From positions 1 to 9,220 of the forward strand of contig CALADR010000293.1 of assembly GCA_937890845.1 (NCBI GenBank): a stretch of DNA of 9,220 nucleotides. The letters run 5' to 3'. Of this stretch, positions 1 to 7,304 are shown one piece after another. The DNA comes from an uncultured Bacteroidales bacterium (GTDB lineage Bacteria; Bacteroidota; Bacteroidia; Bacteroidales; UBA932). The notes beneath the pieces were generated by a model. The model saw nothing but the letters and a program-made list of their open reading frames with translations, was not told where the DNA came from and made no database searches. The translations under genes and the position numbers were made by a program. How positions within the stretch are numbered: position 1 is the stretch's first letter; each line of letters opens with the position of its first letter.

Positions 1-1
1 T

Positions 2-2428
2 CAGATTATAGACCTGATTACAAAAAACTACCGCGGGCGGAAATGCCTTCTCCTGGCTCCACTGGTGAAAGGCCGCAAGGGTCACTATAAAGAACTCTTT
101 GACCAGCTCCGCAAACGCGGCTACTCACAAGTACGCATAGACTCAGTCATTACAGACCTGCAGGAAGTGACCCAGCTGGACAGGTACAAGCCTCACTTCA
201 TCGAACTTGTCATAGATAAACTCAAGCCCACCGGTGATGACGAGAAACGGATCCGCGACTCTGTATCCTCAGCCCTCAACTACGGAAAAGGCTCTCTTGC
301 AATTATGGACATGGAGACTGGAGAGCTGAGCCATTTCTCAAAGCATCTGGTATGTCCTGACACTGGCCTATCACTGGCCGAACCGGCTCCGCATTCATTC
401 TCATTCAACTCGCCGCAGGGCTACTGCCAGCACTGCAAAGGTCTGGGAATGATAGTAGATGTCAACATTGACAGCATTATTCCTGACAGAAGCAAGTCCA
501 TAGCAGAAGGCGGCATCATTCCGCTTGGAAAAGTCCGCGAGACAAAGAAGTTTGATATCATAAGATCCATAGCAAGAAAATATGACTTTTCTCTTTACGA
601 CCCAATAGATGCTATCCCTGAAGAAATCATATCGCTTATAATTTTCGGTTCTGACGAACTATTCCGCGTAGGAGAAGGCGCATCTTCAGAAATGGTCGCA
701 TTTCCAGGCATAACAGATGACATCTCCGACAAAATCGTATGTCCGGTCTGCAACGGCAGCAGACTTAACCGTGAAACTACATACTTCAAGATAGATGGCA
801 AATGCATATCTGAAGTATCATCAATGGAAATATCAGACCTGAAAAACTGGCTTGACAATCTGGAAGAAAAATTATCGGCACGTGAAAACGCCATCGCCAG
901 AGACATTCTCAAAGAACTCCGCGAAAGAACATCATTTCTTCTGGATGTAGGACTTGAATACCTGTCTCTTGACAGAGCGACAGCCTCTCTATCCGGTGGA
1001 GAAAGCCAGAGAATCCGCCTTGCCACACAGATAGGCTCAAAACTGGTAAACGTACTTTACATTCTGGACGAGCCGAGTATCGGTCTTCACCAGAGGGACA
1101 ACAGAAAGCTAATCTCTTCTCTGAAAAAACTCCGTGACGAAGGAAACTCTGTAATGGTAGTGGAGCATGATACGGAAACAATGCTTTCCGCTGACTGGCT
1201 GATTGATGTCGGACCGGGAGCCGGGGAATCAGGCGGACGCATCTGCCTTTCTGCCCCTCTCTCTGTATTGCCAATACATCAGTCTCAATACTATACTCCG
1301 GATATTCAAGGAACATCCACGAAGTGGCCGGAATCAGACCCTCACTATATAATCGGAGAATCTGTCACACTTGACTATCTTACAGGCAAACGAAACATAG
1401 AAATACCCCAAATCCGCAGAAAAGGGAACGGAACCAGCATAGGAATCAGAGGCGCCAGAGGCAACAATCTTAAAAACATCGACATAGACATACCACTTGG
1501 AATTTTCATAGGCATAAGCGGAGTGAGCGGAAGCGGAAAATCTTCCCTTATCAATGACACACTGATGCCTATTCTGAAAAACAAGTTCTACAATGCCAAA
1601 ATGCAGCCGCTTCCTTACGACGAAATACTGGGGGTGGAAAATATCGACAAACTGATAGAAATAGACCAGTCTCCTATAGGAAGGACACCGCGCAGTAATC
1701 CTGCCACTTTCACTGGAGTATTCAACGATATAAGGTCTCTTTTCGAATCCACACCTGATGCCAAGGTCAGGGGATTCAAGGCCGGACGGTTCTCTTTCAA
1801 TGTTCCAGGAGGACGCTGCGAAGAATGTAAGGGAGCAGGAATCAAAGTCATAGAAATGAACTTTCTGCCATCAGTAAACGTTGTCTGTAAAGAATGCCGC
1901 GGACGCAGATACAAAGAGGATACACTGGCCGTGAAATACAAAGGCAAGAATATCAATGATGTCTTGGAGATGTCAATCAGTGAAGCTTATGCATTTTTCA
2001 GCAACATTCCTCCTATTGCACAAAAGCTGAAAGCCCTTGTCGATGTCGGACTTGGATATATCAAGCTCGGACAGTCAGCCGTAACCTTGTCCGGAGGTGA
2101 AAGCCAGAGAATGAAACTTGCAGCGGAACTTGCCCGCAGAGGAACAGGAAGCACTCTATACATTCTGGACGAACCCACAACAGGCCTGCATTCGGAAGAT
2201 ATAAAGGTACTTCTTGGAGTTCTCCAGTTGCTGGTCGAGCAAGGCAACAGTGTAATCGTAATCGAACATAACCTGGATGTACTCAAATCCGCAGACTACA
2301 TTTTCGATATGGGCCCGGAAGGCGGCAAGGCCGGAGGCAGGATTGTAGCAGAAGGTACGCCTGAAGCACTGGCCTCTAATCCTTCTTCTGTTACGGGACC
2401 TTTCCTGAAAGAAGTTCTTGGCCTGTGA
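2..2428 (+). CDS. uvrA: UvrABC excinuclease subunit A (5' end outside window)
   Basis: UvrA is the damage-sensing ATPase of nucleotide excision repair; it acts in the cytoplasm as a dimer that loads UvrB onto lesions. The reading frame is open from base 2, so 808 residues are present. Full UvrA is about 930-950, so roughly 130 residues including the first Walker A are missing. Counting from base 2, the UvrB-binding region comes first (KGRKGHY near residues 23-29), then a zinc module with C118, T121, C142 and C145, and CPVCNGSRL near 737. The first ABC signature LSGGESQR is at 989-1012 with Walker B ILDEPS at 1061-1078. The second Walker A GVSGSGKSS is at 1520-1546. The essential C-terminal zinc finger follows (CEEC from 1817, CKEC from 1886), then the second LSGGESQR from 2087 and LDEPTTGLH near 2165. 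The UvrB-binding region argues against the UvrA2 class. About 25 extra residues seem to sit between the two ATPase halves. Bacteroidota may carry paralogs, so this may not be the only uvrA. Confidence 0.96.
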   Translation, partial: QIIDLITKNYRGRKCLLLAPLVKGRKGHYKELFDQLRKRGYSQVRIDSVITDLQEVTQLDRYKPHFIELVIDKLKPTGDDEKRIRDSVSSALNYGKGSLAIMDMETGELSHFSKHLVCPDTGLSLAEPAPHSFSFNSPQGYCQHCKGLGMIVDVNIDSIIPDRSKSIAEGGIIPLGKVRETKKFDIIRSIARKYDFSLYDPIDAIPEEIISLIIFGSDELFRVGEGASSEMVAFPGITDDISDKIVCPVCNGSRLNRETTYFKIDGKCISEVSSMEISDLKNWLDNLEEKLSARENAIARDILKELRERTSFLLDVGLEYLSLDRATASLSGGESQRIRLATQIGSKLVNVLYILDEPSIGLHQRDNRKLISSLKKLRDEGNSVMVVEHDTETMLSADWLIDVGPGAGESGGRICLSAPLSVLPIHQSQYYTPDIQGTSTKWPESDPHYIIGESVTLDYLTGKRNIEIPQIRRKGNGTSIGIRGARGNNLKNIDIDIPLGIFIGISGVSGSGKSSLINDTLMPILKNKFYNAKMQPLPYDEILGVENIDKLIEIDQSPIGRTPRSNPATFTGVFNDIRSLFESTPDAKVRGFKAGRFSFNVPGGRCEECKGAGIKVIEMNFLPSVNVVCKECRGRRYKEDTLAVKYKGKNINDVLEMSISEAYAFFSNIPPIAQKLKALVDVGLGYIKLGQSAVTLSGGESQRMKLAAELARRGTGSTLYILDEPTTGLHSEDIKVLLGVLQLLVEQGNSVIVIEHNLDVLKSADYIFDMGPEGGKAGGRIVAEGTPEALASNPSSVTGPFLKEVLGL

Positions 2429-2451
2429 TTTGAATGATATGCTCTCTTGTA

Positions 2452-2485
2452 AACAAGCTGTCCTATGTTTTTCGGACAGTTTGTT
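2452..2485 (+). terminator. Hairpin after uvrA, probable terminator or attenuator
   Basis: The arms 2452-2463 (aacaagctgtcc) and 2474-2485 (ggacagtttgtt) pair over 12 positions with a single G-T wobble, leaving a 10-base loop. The GC-containing core ctgtcc/ggacag is preceded by an A-rich stretch and followed by tttgtt, the usual layout of an intrinsic terminator. It lies 23 bases after the uvrA stop and 22 bases before the kinase start. If it stops transcription fully, the kinase has little room for its own promoter, so partial termination is the likelier role. No long T-run follows, which limits confidence. Confidence 0.5.
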
Positions 2486-2507
2486 AAACCGCATAAAAAA
2501 CGATATT

Positions 2508-4226
2508 ATGGATAATACTGTACGCATTTACTGTGAAAATGACGGAACATATCACTCTGTTCCCAAAGGATCTGACCTGAAAAGTCTTTCCGAAAAGATT
2601 TGCAAGACCATACAGGACAAAAAGTCTGGCACAGAACTTCAAGTTCTCGCCGCACTTGTGGACAATATGCTTAAGGAACTTGAGTTCAAGATAGATATGC
2701 CGCACACCATCAGATTTATCGGATACAACCACCCTGACGGACGCCGCAGCTATGTACGCTCCCTTTGCTTCGTACTGAGAAATGCCGTCAAAGAACTTTA
2801 TCCTGACAAAATTCTGGCTATAGAATATTCTCTTCCGAGCGGTCTTTATTGTGAAATACATGAAAAAGAAGACAAGGAAGACGGACGCCCTATGACATAT
2901 TTCATAACTGATGCAGAAATAGAGCGGCTTAAAGCAAAGATGCAGGAAATAATAGACAGAGATCTTCCTTTCCACAAAACCAAAATGACATTTGAAGACG
3001 CTGAAAAGCTCTTCCTGGCAAACAGCCAGAAAGACAAAGCCCGTCTATTGAGATCCCTCGGCCAATACACTTACAGCGTTTATTTCCTTAATGGTGAAGC
3101 TGACACGTTCTACGGTCCTCTCGTAGACTCGACCGGTTGTCTCAAAGTGTTTGACGTAATGGGATTCAACAACGGTTTCTGTCTGCAATACCCTATGGAA
3201 GGCAATGCAGACAAGGTAATGCCGATGAAAAGACAATCAAAAATAGCGGCTACACTTAAAGAAAACTCAGACTGGTGTGCAATAATGGGAGTCAAAGGAG
3301 TAGGGACTCTCAACAGAACTGTTTCTTCAGGCAGGGCAATAGACCTTATTAATATTGCCGAGGCATTACACGAAAGGAAATACGCAGAAATAGCTGACCA
3401 GATAAATCTCCAGCGCGGAAGAGTAAAGATAATATTCATTGCCGGACCGTCCAGCAGCGGCAAGACATCTTCATCAAAACGCCTTGCCATACAATGTAAA
3501 GTACTGGGACTAAACCCTAAAGTAATAGAGTTGGACAACTACTTCGTCAACAGGGAAGACACCCCGCGGGATGAAAGCGGAGACTATGACTTCGAAGCTC
3601 TTGAGGCTATGGACCTTAAGTTCCTTAACAAACAGCTCAATGATCTTCTTGCAGGGAAAGAAGTGGAAATTCCGAGATTTGACTTCAAGGAAGGAAGAAG
3701 ATATTTCGAAGGCAACTATATGCAGCTTAAAGAAAACGATATTCTGATAATGGAAGGTATCCACGCCCTGAACCCGGCAATGACATCTGCGGTGGATGAT
3801 TCTAAGATATTCAGAGTATATGCATCTGCACTCACATCGCTTTCTCTTGATGAAGACAACAACATATCCACTTCCGATAACAGGCTTCTCAGAAGAATAA
3901 TACGAGACAACAGGGTCAGGGGCATAACACCGGAAGACACCATCATGCGCTGGCATAGTGTCAGACGCGGAGAAAACCGTAATATCTTCCCGTTTCAGGA
4001 AAATGCAGATGCAGCATTCAACTCAGCCTTGATTTTTGAACTTCCTATGCTTAAATATTATGCCGAGCCGCTTCTGCGCAGGATATTGCCTACATCTCCG
4101 GCTTTCACAGAAGCAGTCAGACTGCTGAAATTCCTGGAATACATAATAGCGCTCTCCCCAGATGAAATTGCAGCAATACCACCTACTTCAATAATGAGGG
4201 AATTTATCGGCGGGCAGTCCTTATAA
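2508..4226 (+). CDS. Nucleoside (uridine-type) kinase with ThrRS-like N-terminal domains
   Basis: This predicted cytoplasmic enzyme of 572 residues would phosphorylate a nucleoside, most likely uridine or cytidine for pyrimidine salvage, using a nucleoside triphosphate. The start at 2508 (MDNTVRIYC) is preferred because the 30 in-frame codons upstream would overlap the end of uvrA and run through its hairpin. The first 60 or so residues look TGS-like. Residues about 70-200 resemble the second N-terminal domain of threonyl-tRNA synthetase (the KMQEIIDRDLPF segment, then an EDAEKLF segment). The C-terminal half is a P-loop kinase of the uridine kinase/phosphoribulokinase type: Walker A GPSSSGKT at residues 313-320, then LDNYFVNREDTPRDESGDYDF and PRFDFKEGRR. 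Long fusions of this kind are known in Bacteroidota, usually annotated simply as nucleoside kinase. The true substrate cannot be read from sequence. It lies 79 bases after uvrA on the same strand, and may be cotranscribed in part. Confidence 0.88.
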   Translation: MDNTVRIYCENDGTYHSVPKGSDLKSLSEKICKTIQDKKSGTELQVLAALVDNMLKELEFKIDMPHTIRFIGYNHPDGRRSYVRSLCFVLRNAVKELYPDKILAIEYSLPSGLYCEIHEKEDKEDGRPMTYFITDAEIERLKAKMQEIIDRDLPFHKTKMTFEDAEKLFLANSQKDKARLLRSLGQYTYSVYFLNGEADTFYGPLVDSTGCLKVFDVMGFNNGFCLQYPMEGNADKVMPMKRQSKIAATLKENSDWCAIMGVKGVGTLNRTVSSGRAIDLINIAEALHERKYAEIADQINLQRGRVKIIFIAGPSSSGKTSSSKRLAIQCKVLGLNPKVIELDNYFVNREDTPRDESGDYDFEALEAMDLKFLNKQLNDLLAGKEVEIPRFDFKEGRRYFEGNYMQLKENDILIMEGIHALNPAMTSAVDDSKIFRVYASALTSLSLDEDNNISTSDNRLLRRIIRDNRVRGITPEDTIMRWHSVRRGENRNIFPFQENADAAFNSALIFELPMLKYYAEPLLRRILPTSPAFTEAVRLLKFLEYIIALSPDEIAAIPPTSIMREFIGGQSL

Positions 4227-4288
4227 TAACTTTACCGTCATTCAAGGCGCTTTATTGACAGTTTACAGTGCTTCACTAATATTGGGAC

Positions 4289-4321
4289 AGGGGCTTGACT
4301 AATACTTTTTAGTCGGCCCTT
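4289..4321 (+). terminator. Weak hairpin 63 bases after the kinase gene
   Basis: AGGGGC (4289-4294) pairs with GCCCTT (4316-4321, one G-T pair), and GACTA (4297-4301) pairs with TAGTC (4310-4314). The two helices are joined by a TT/G internal loop and closed by an 8-base loop. Downstream comes ataagtttt, a poor T-run. It could be a first, inefficient stop for the kinase transcript or a 3'-end stabilising structure. Confidence 0.35.
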
Positions 4322-4380
4322 ATAAGTTTTGGGAAGATGGAATGGAAACAGAAGTAGATGTGTCAAAACACCAAAATATG

Positions 4381-4425
4381 AAAATCACCCCTGTCACAGA
4401 TATCTGTAGCAAGGGTGATTTTGTT
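4381..4425 (+). terminator. Probable + strand terminator within the palindrome
   Basis: A perfect 10-bp stem aaaatcaccc/gggtgatttt (4381-4390 with 4413-4422) encloses a loop that can itself fold on acagatatctgt. An A-tract on the left and TTTTGTT on the right give the layout of a Rho-independent terminator. It would stop kinase transcription about 195 bases after its stop codon. The stem is nearly symmetrical, so it may also act on the - strand, where catatttt follows. Confidence 0.5.
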
Positions 4426-4451
4426 AAAAAGAGGGTTTTGACACACCCTCT
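4426..4451 (-). terminator. Intrinsic terminator for the lipocalin-like lipoprotein
   Basis: Read on the - strand, agagggt (4451-4445) pairs perfectly with accctct (4436-4430) around an 8-base loop, and is followed by TTTT. It lies about 130 bases downstream of the lipoprotein stop. The loop gtgtcaaa is itself part of an outer arm of the 103-bp palindrome, so this hairpin and the long-range pairing compete. Confidence 0.6.
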
Positions 4452-4504
4452 TCATATAAAAGATTTCCAATGTTTCCGCTTAAAGATTGACTCCCCAAAA
4501 TTTT

Positions 4505-4522
4505 GTTTAGCACACACTAAAC
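4505..4522. other. Small perfect hairpin in the lipoprotein 3' region
   Basis: GTTTAG (4505-4510) and CTAAAC (4517-4522) form a perfect 6-bp stem around the loop cacaca. Read on the - strand it is followed by aaaatttt. It lies about 60 bases past the lipoprotein stop, ahead of the stronger terminator, and may be a minor stop or nothing more than a short structure. Confidence 0.3.
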
Positions 4523-4583
4523 GACAGATTCGGAAATCAATATATAAAAGCAGAAAGTATTCATCAGATAATGAGCGCTAATT

Positions 4584-5075
4584 TTACAGGAACTTGCCTG
4601 GCAACTGTGTATCGGAAACTGATTTCAAATCTACACCGCTGACAGCCTGACTTCTTACTTCTGCCGGGATGCCTGTCTTCTTATAGACACAATCCTCTCC
4701 TGCTGCAGACATGACAAGAGTTTCTCCTCCTTCTACTTTTACACTGTAAGATGAACCCCAAAGAGCTCCGTCGCTATAAGAACCTGTTGCTGTAATACCT
4801 ACAACAGAATATGTACCGTCATATCTCATATACAGTTTACCGTCAACAAGACGCTGGAATGTCTCGAAAGTACCATCTGTACCAAAAGATATATAAACAT
4901 CAAGACCGCCTATTTTATCCTTTGACAGTTCACTTGCCGATACACCACCTACACTTTCCAGCTTCCACTCACCGGAAATATCTGTGCCATCTTTCTTCTT
5001 GTCGTTTGATCCGCAGGAAATTAAAAGAACGGCTGCTGCTACAAAAGCTGAAAACCTGATAAATATATTTTTCAT
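4584..5075 (-). CDS. Small lipocalin-like lipoprotein
   Basis: This 163-residue protein starts with a lipoprotein signal peptide: MKNIFIRF, a hydrophobic stretch at 9-19, and lipobox L18-I19-S20-C21. Charged residues follow the cysteine (GSNDKKKDG), as in Bacteroidota lipoproteins sent to the outer membrane surface. The mature part has a GEW motif at 35-37 and alternating beta-strand-like segments ending near residue 132, which fits the small lipocalin-like (GxW) lipoproteins common in this phylum. Ligand and role are unknown. Residues 133-163 are a tail without clear features. The start lies 35 bases after the subtilase stop on the same strand, so the two are very likely cotranscribed. A function tied to the protease, such as an accessory or binding protein, is inference only. 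Confidence 0.8.
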   Translation of the reverse strand: MKNIFIRFSAFVAAAVLLISCGSNDKKKDGTDISGEWKLESVGGVSASELSKDKIGGLDVYISFGTDGTFETFQRLVDGKLYMRYDGTYSVVGITATGSYSDGALWGSSYSVKVEGGETLVMSAAGEDCVYKKTGIPAEVRSQAVSGVDLKSVSDTQLPGKFL

Positions 5076-5110
5076 TTTTACCGAATTAACTAATTAATAA
5101 ATTTTAAGGA

Positions 5111-7138
5111 CTACAGCCATCCGCCATTAGTTGATTTTACGTTACGCGCAATGATAGATACCTCGCGTGAGAACTCGGATCCTCCCATAGAGTTACCACC
5201 TCCGACATTTGTTCCGCCTGCTATAGCTTTAATGGTAAGCTTTGCCGAACCTATCTTCATAGGAGTGATATTAAGACGTCCGTTCTCAATTTTAGGATCC
5301 TCAGTCAATCCCAAAGCCTCTTTGTCAGCCTTGCTGATCTCTATTCCCCTATAAGTAAGTGAAGAAGAACCGCCTCCAAATACAGGATTAAGGGAAACGC
5401 TCTGGTTTTCACCACATTTAACTGTTATACAAGGAGTTCCCTCAAGAGCCATAAGGAAGCGCCAAGTATTGACCATTCCTGTACCCATCTTACCCTTGAA
5501 CTTAGCCAGCGGCAGAGTTGCAGGAGCGCCGGTTTGAGGATTCATAGTTTTCTTTACACCTTTAAGAGATGCGTTTATATCATCTACTGATGCAAGAAGA
5601 GCTGCTTCAAACTCCTGCTTTGTCATAGTCTTGCCTGTTTTCTTAAGATAAGAAAGTCCCAATGCTGCGATTCCGCTCACATGAGGGCAAGCCATGGAAG
5701 TACCCTGCATATATCCGTAGTTAGGTACTGACTTACCATAATATATAAGTCCGCCATATCCGTCTGGAACCCACAAATCAAATGACTCTGTAGGCATAGT
5801 GGAGAGAACCAGACAAGCCTCATGACTCTGATCCACACCTCCTGTCATATACTCTCCGCCAGGAGCAGCTATATTACATCCTGGACCCCAGCTTGTATAG
5901 AAAGTAGGAAGTCCGTCAGCACCGAAAGCGGTAACTGCAATACATTCTACCAATCCTGCCGGATATCCGCTCATAGGCTGTGTTTCATTACCTGCAGCAA
6001 AAATAACAACACCGCCGTCAAGAATATCATTTTTCTTTTCCATGAAATACTTCAAGGCAGAATAAACAGCACCGTTTCTGTTCTGATATGCCTTGTCTGA
6101 AGTATATGCTGTAGCAGGGAATCCCCAAGAACACTGAAGGATATGAGCGCCATTGTCAGCAGCATATCTGATAGCTTTGGCAGTCGAAGCATCGCTAGAT
6201 GAGTTGCCGGAAAATATCTGACAACTCATTATCTTGACACCGTCAGCATTTCCTGTTCCACCTGCTACACCTGCTACACCTGTTCTGTTGCCATTGACAG
6301 CAGCCACAGTTCCGGCAACGTGTGTTCCATGTCCTGAATCGCCTTTAGTATTCCATGTAATCTGCGAATTCTTTGCAAAGTTCCAACCATGGATATCATC
6401 CACCAGACCGTTGCCGTCATCATCGCTACCGTTTTCTGTTTCTTTTGGATTTACCCACATATTGGCTTTCAAATCAGGATGATCATACTGAACACCTTCA
6501 TCGACAACCGCAACAATGATTGAAGGATCACCGGCAGTCAGTCTCCATGCATCCTCTACATTGATATCAGCTCCCGCTTTCGCCGTAGGAGTAATGGATG
6601 CATCTCCGATATTCTTATAATGCCACTGGCTGACATACATCGGATCATTCATACCTGAAGAAGAAGCCGTTGTTCCATATACTGCAGAAGCAGGGACATA
6701 AGGCCTTGCTTTACAGTCAGACATCTTTATGATTCTTGTATCATATTCTACAAACTCCACCTGACTCTGCTTTGCAAAATACTCTGCAGTCGCCTCCAAA
6801 TCAGCATTATCTCCAAGCTTTACCTCATACCAGCAATCAAGGGCAAGCCTCATGGCTGTCTCCTTGTCTTCAAAGCCGCCGTCAAAGATTTTACTGTAAG
6901 ACACACAGTTTCCCGCTCCGAACAATGAAGACAGGGCTGCAGTATCTGCAAGCGCCTCTCGGTTCAGACGAAGCAGCAAGGCTGAAGGATTGGCCTCTGC
7001 TGAAGTATTAATAATTTTTGTCAGAACAGGATCTGTCTGTCCTTCTTCTCCGCTACGAAAGGCGTCTTCACGCATACAGGAAACAAGTCCTGCAGTCGTC
7101 AAGAAAGCCATCGAGATTAATCTGAATGTTTTCATCAT
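5111..7138 (-). CDS. Subtilase family (S8) serine protease, lipoprotein
   Basis: This 675-residue envelope-anchored endopeptidase has a signal peptide ending in lipobox L18-V19-S20-C21. Residues about 41-140 form a likely inhibitory propeptide of the I9/fervidolysin type. The catalytic domain spans about 163-565. The triad is intact: D213 in AVVDEGVQYDHPDL, H270 in SGHGTHVAG, and S481 in GTSMACPHVSG. Oxyanion Asn384 lies in FAAGNE. An acidic DDDGNGLVDD loop near 239-248 looks able to bind calcium. Residues about 570-670 are a beta-rich, Ig-like C-terminal domain ending in NGGWL. I see no typical type IX secretion C-terminal signal, so anchoring is by the lipid. Either of the first two Met codons could be the start. 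The upstream gene ends in a strong terminator, so this protease and the lipocalin-like gene after it probably form their own unit, with a promoter somewhere in 7139-7300. Natural substrates are unknown. Confidence 0.93.
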   Translation of the reverse strand: MMKTFRLISMAFLTTAGLVSCMREDAFRSGEEGQTDPVLTKIINTSAEANPSALLLRLNREALADTAALSSLFGAGNCVSYSKIFDGGFEDKETAMRLALDCWYEVKLGDNADLEATAEYFAKQSQVEFVEYDTRIIKMSDCKARPYVPASAVYGTTASSSGMNDPMYVSQWHYKNIGDASITPTAKAGADINVEDAWRLTAGDPSIIVAVVDEGVQYDHPDLKANMWVNPKETENGSDDDGNGLVDDIHGWNFAKNSQITWNTKGDSGHGTHVAGTVAAVNGNRTGVAGVAGGTGNADGVKIMSCQIFSGNSSSDASTAKAIRYAADNGAHILQCSWGFPATAYTSDKAYQNRNGAVYSALKYFMEKKNDILDGGVVIFAAGNETQPMSGYPAGLVECIAVTAFGADGLPTFYTSWGPGCNIAAPGGEYMTGGVDQSHEACLVLSTMPTESFDLWVPDGYGGLIYYGKSVPNYGYMQGTSMACPHVSGIAALGLSYLKKTGKTMTKQEFEAALLASVDDINASLKGVKKTMNPQTGAPATLPLAKFKGKMGTGMVNTWRFLMALEGTPCITVKCGENQSVSLNPVFGGGSSSLTYRGIEISKADKEALGLTEDPKIENGRLNITPMKIGSAKLTIKAIAGGTNVGGGNSMGGSEFSREVSIIARNVKSTNGGWL

Positions 7139-7304
7139 TGAATTTATCTGTATAATTTGGATTGTAAAATTTCCCCTTTCGGGTTTAGCGGCTGTGAAGT
7201 TAGTAATTATTATTTAATAAAAAACATCTCAGGCAGATAAGCTGTCAAAAAATCTTGAAACACCTCTGTAACACAAGGAGCTCATAACTCATGCTGCATA
7301 CCAA
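7139..7304 (-). promoter_or_regulatory. Upstream region of the subtilase gene
   Basis: This AT-rich stretch must carry the subtilase promoter if the terminator at 7305-7336 works. On the - strand I see TTGACA at 7248-7243, but no good TAnnTTTG-type -7 element of Bacteroidota at the right distance, so no promoter is assigned. A short CCC-GAAA-GGG hairpin (GNRA-type loop) lies in the probable leader, about 7172-7182. The upstream sequence next to the start codon lacks a Shine-Dalgarno match, as is usual in this phylum. Confidence 0.3.

Larger units (their letters stand above)
4351..4453. repeat. 103-bp nested palindrome, MITE-like or double terminator
   Basis: Three inverted repeats share one axis at about 4402. 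The outer arms 4351-4369 (gaagtagatgtgtcaaaac) and 4435-4453 match at 16 of 19 positions, with 11 consecutive perfect pairs at the inner end (tgtgtcaaaac). The middle arms 4381-4390 (aaaatcaccc) and 4413-4422 (gggtgatttt) are perfect. The centre 4396-4407 is the 12-bp palindrome acagatatctgt. Terminal inverted repeats around a short non-coding core fit a miniature inverted-repeat element. I see no convincing target-site duplication and cannot count copies elsewhere. The parts also work as terminators for the two convergent genes, so a purely regulatory reading is possible. Confidence 0.6.
4227..4583. other. 357-base gap between convergent genes
   Basis: The gap separates the kinase stop on the + strand from the lipocalin-like lipoprotein stop on the - strand. 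It is AT-rich and holds, in order, a weak hairpin (4289-4321), a nested palindrome (4351-4453) and a small perfect hairpin (4505-4522), each listed separately. An open frame at 4342-4581 crosses the palindrome and codes for nothing recognisable, so it is not called as a gene. I see no tRNA, no convincing promoter and no transposase remnant in the rest. Confidence 0.8.

Noticed and set aside
595..2286. Several antisense open frames inside uvrA
   Set aside because: All lie opposite a strongly conserved coding frame and have low-complexity, unrecognisable translations.
2..2428. UvrA2-type paralog lacking UvrB binding
   Set aside because: The UvrB-binding region is present at the beginning of the visible part.
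2418..2507. 30-codon upstream extension of the kinase
   Set aside because: It overlaps the uvrA end and translates the hairpin. The protein-like sequence begins at MDNTVRIYC.
2484..3956. Antisense open frames opposite the kinase gene
   Set aside because: They mirror codon bias of the real gene and contain no domain.
4342..4581. 79-codon open frame on the + strand in the gap
   Set aside because: It runs straight through the nested palindrome and two hairpins, has no recognisable sequence or start signal, and ends next to the convergent gene. Chance is the better explanation.
5111..5240. Type IX secretion sorting domain at the subtilase C-terminus
   Set aside because: The end is a beta domain finishing in NGGWL without the usual sorting motifs, and the protein has a lipobox.
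6258..6284. Short tandem repeat ctgctacac
   Set aside because: It encodes the GVAGVAGG stretch normal in subtilases; two near copies arise from the protein sequence.
5151..7217. + strand open frames opposite the subtilase and its upstream region
   Set aside because: The subtilase frame is certain from its catalytic motifs; the opposite frames are rich in Ser, Pro and Cys without any pattern.
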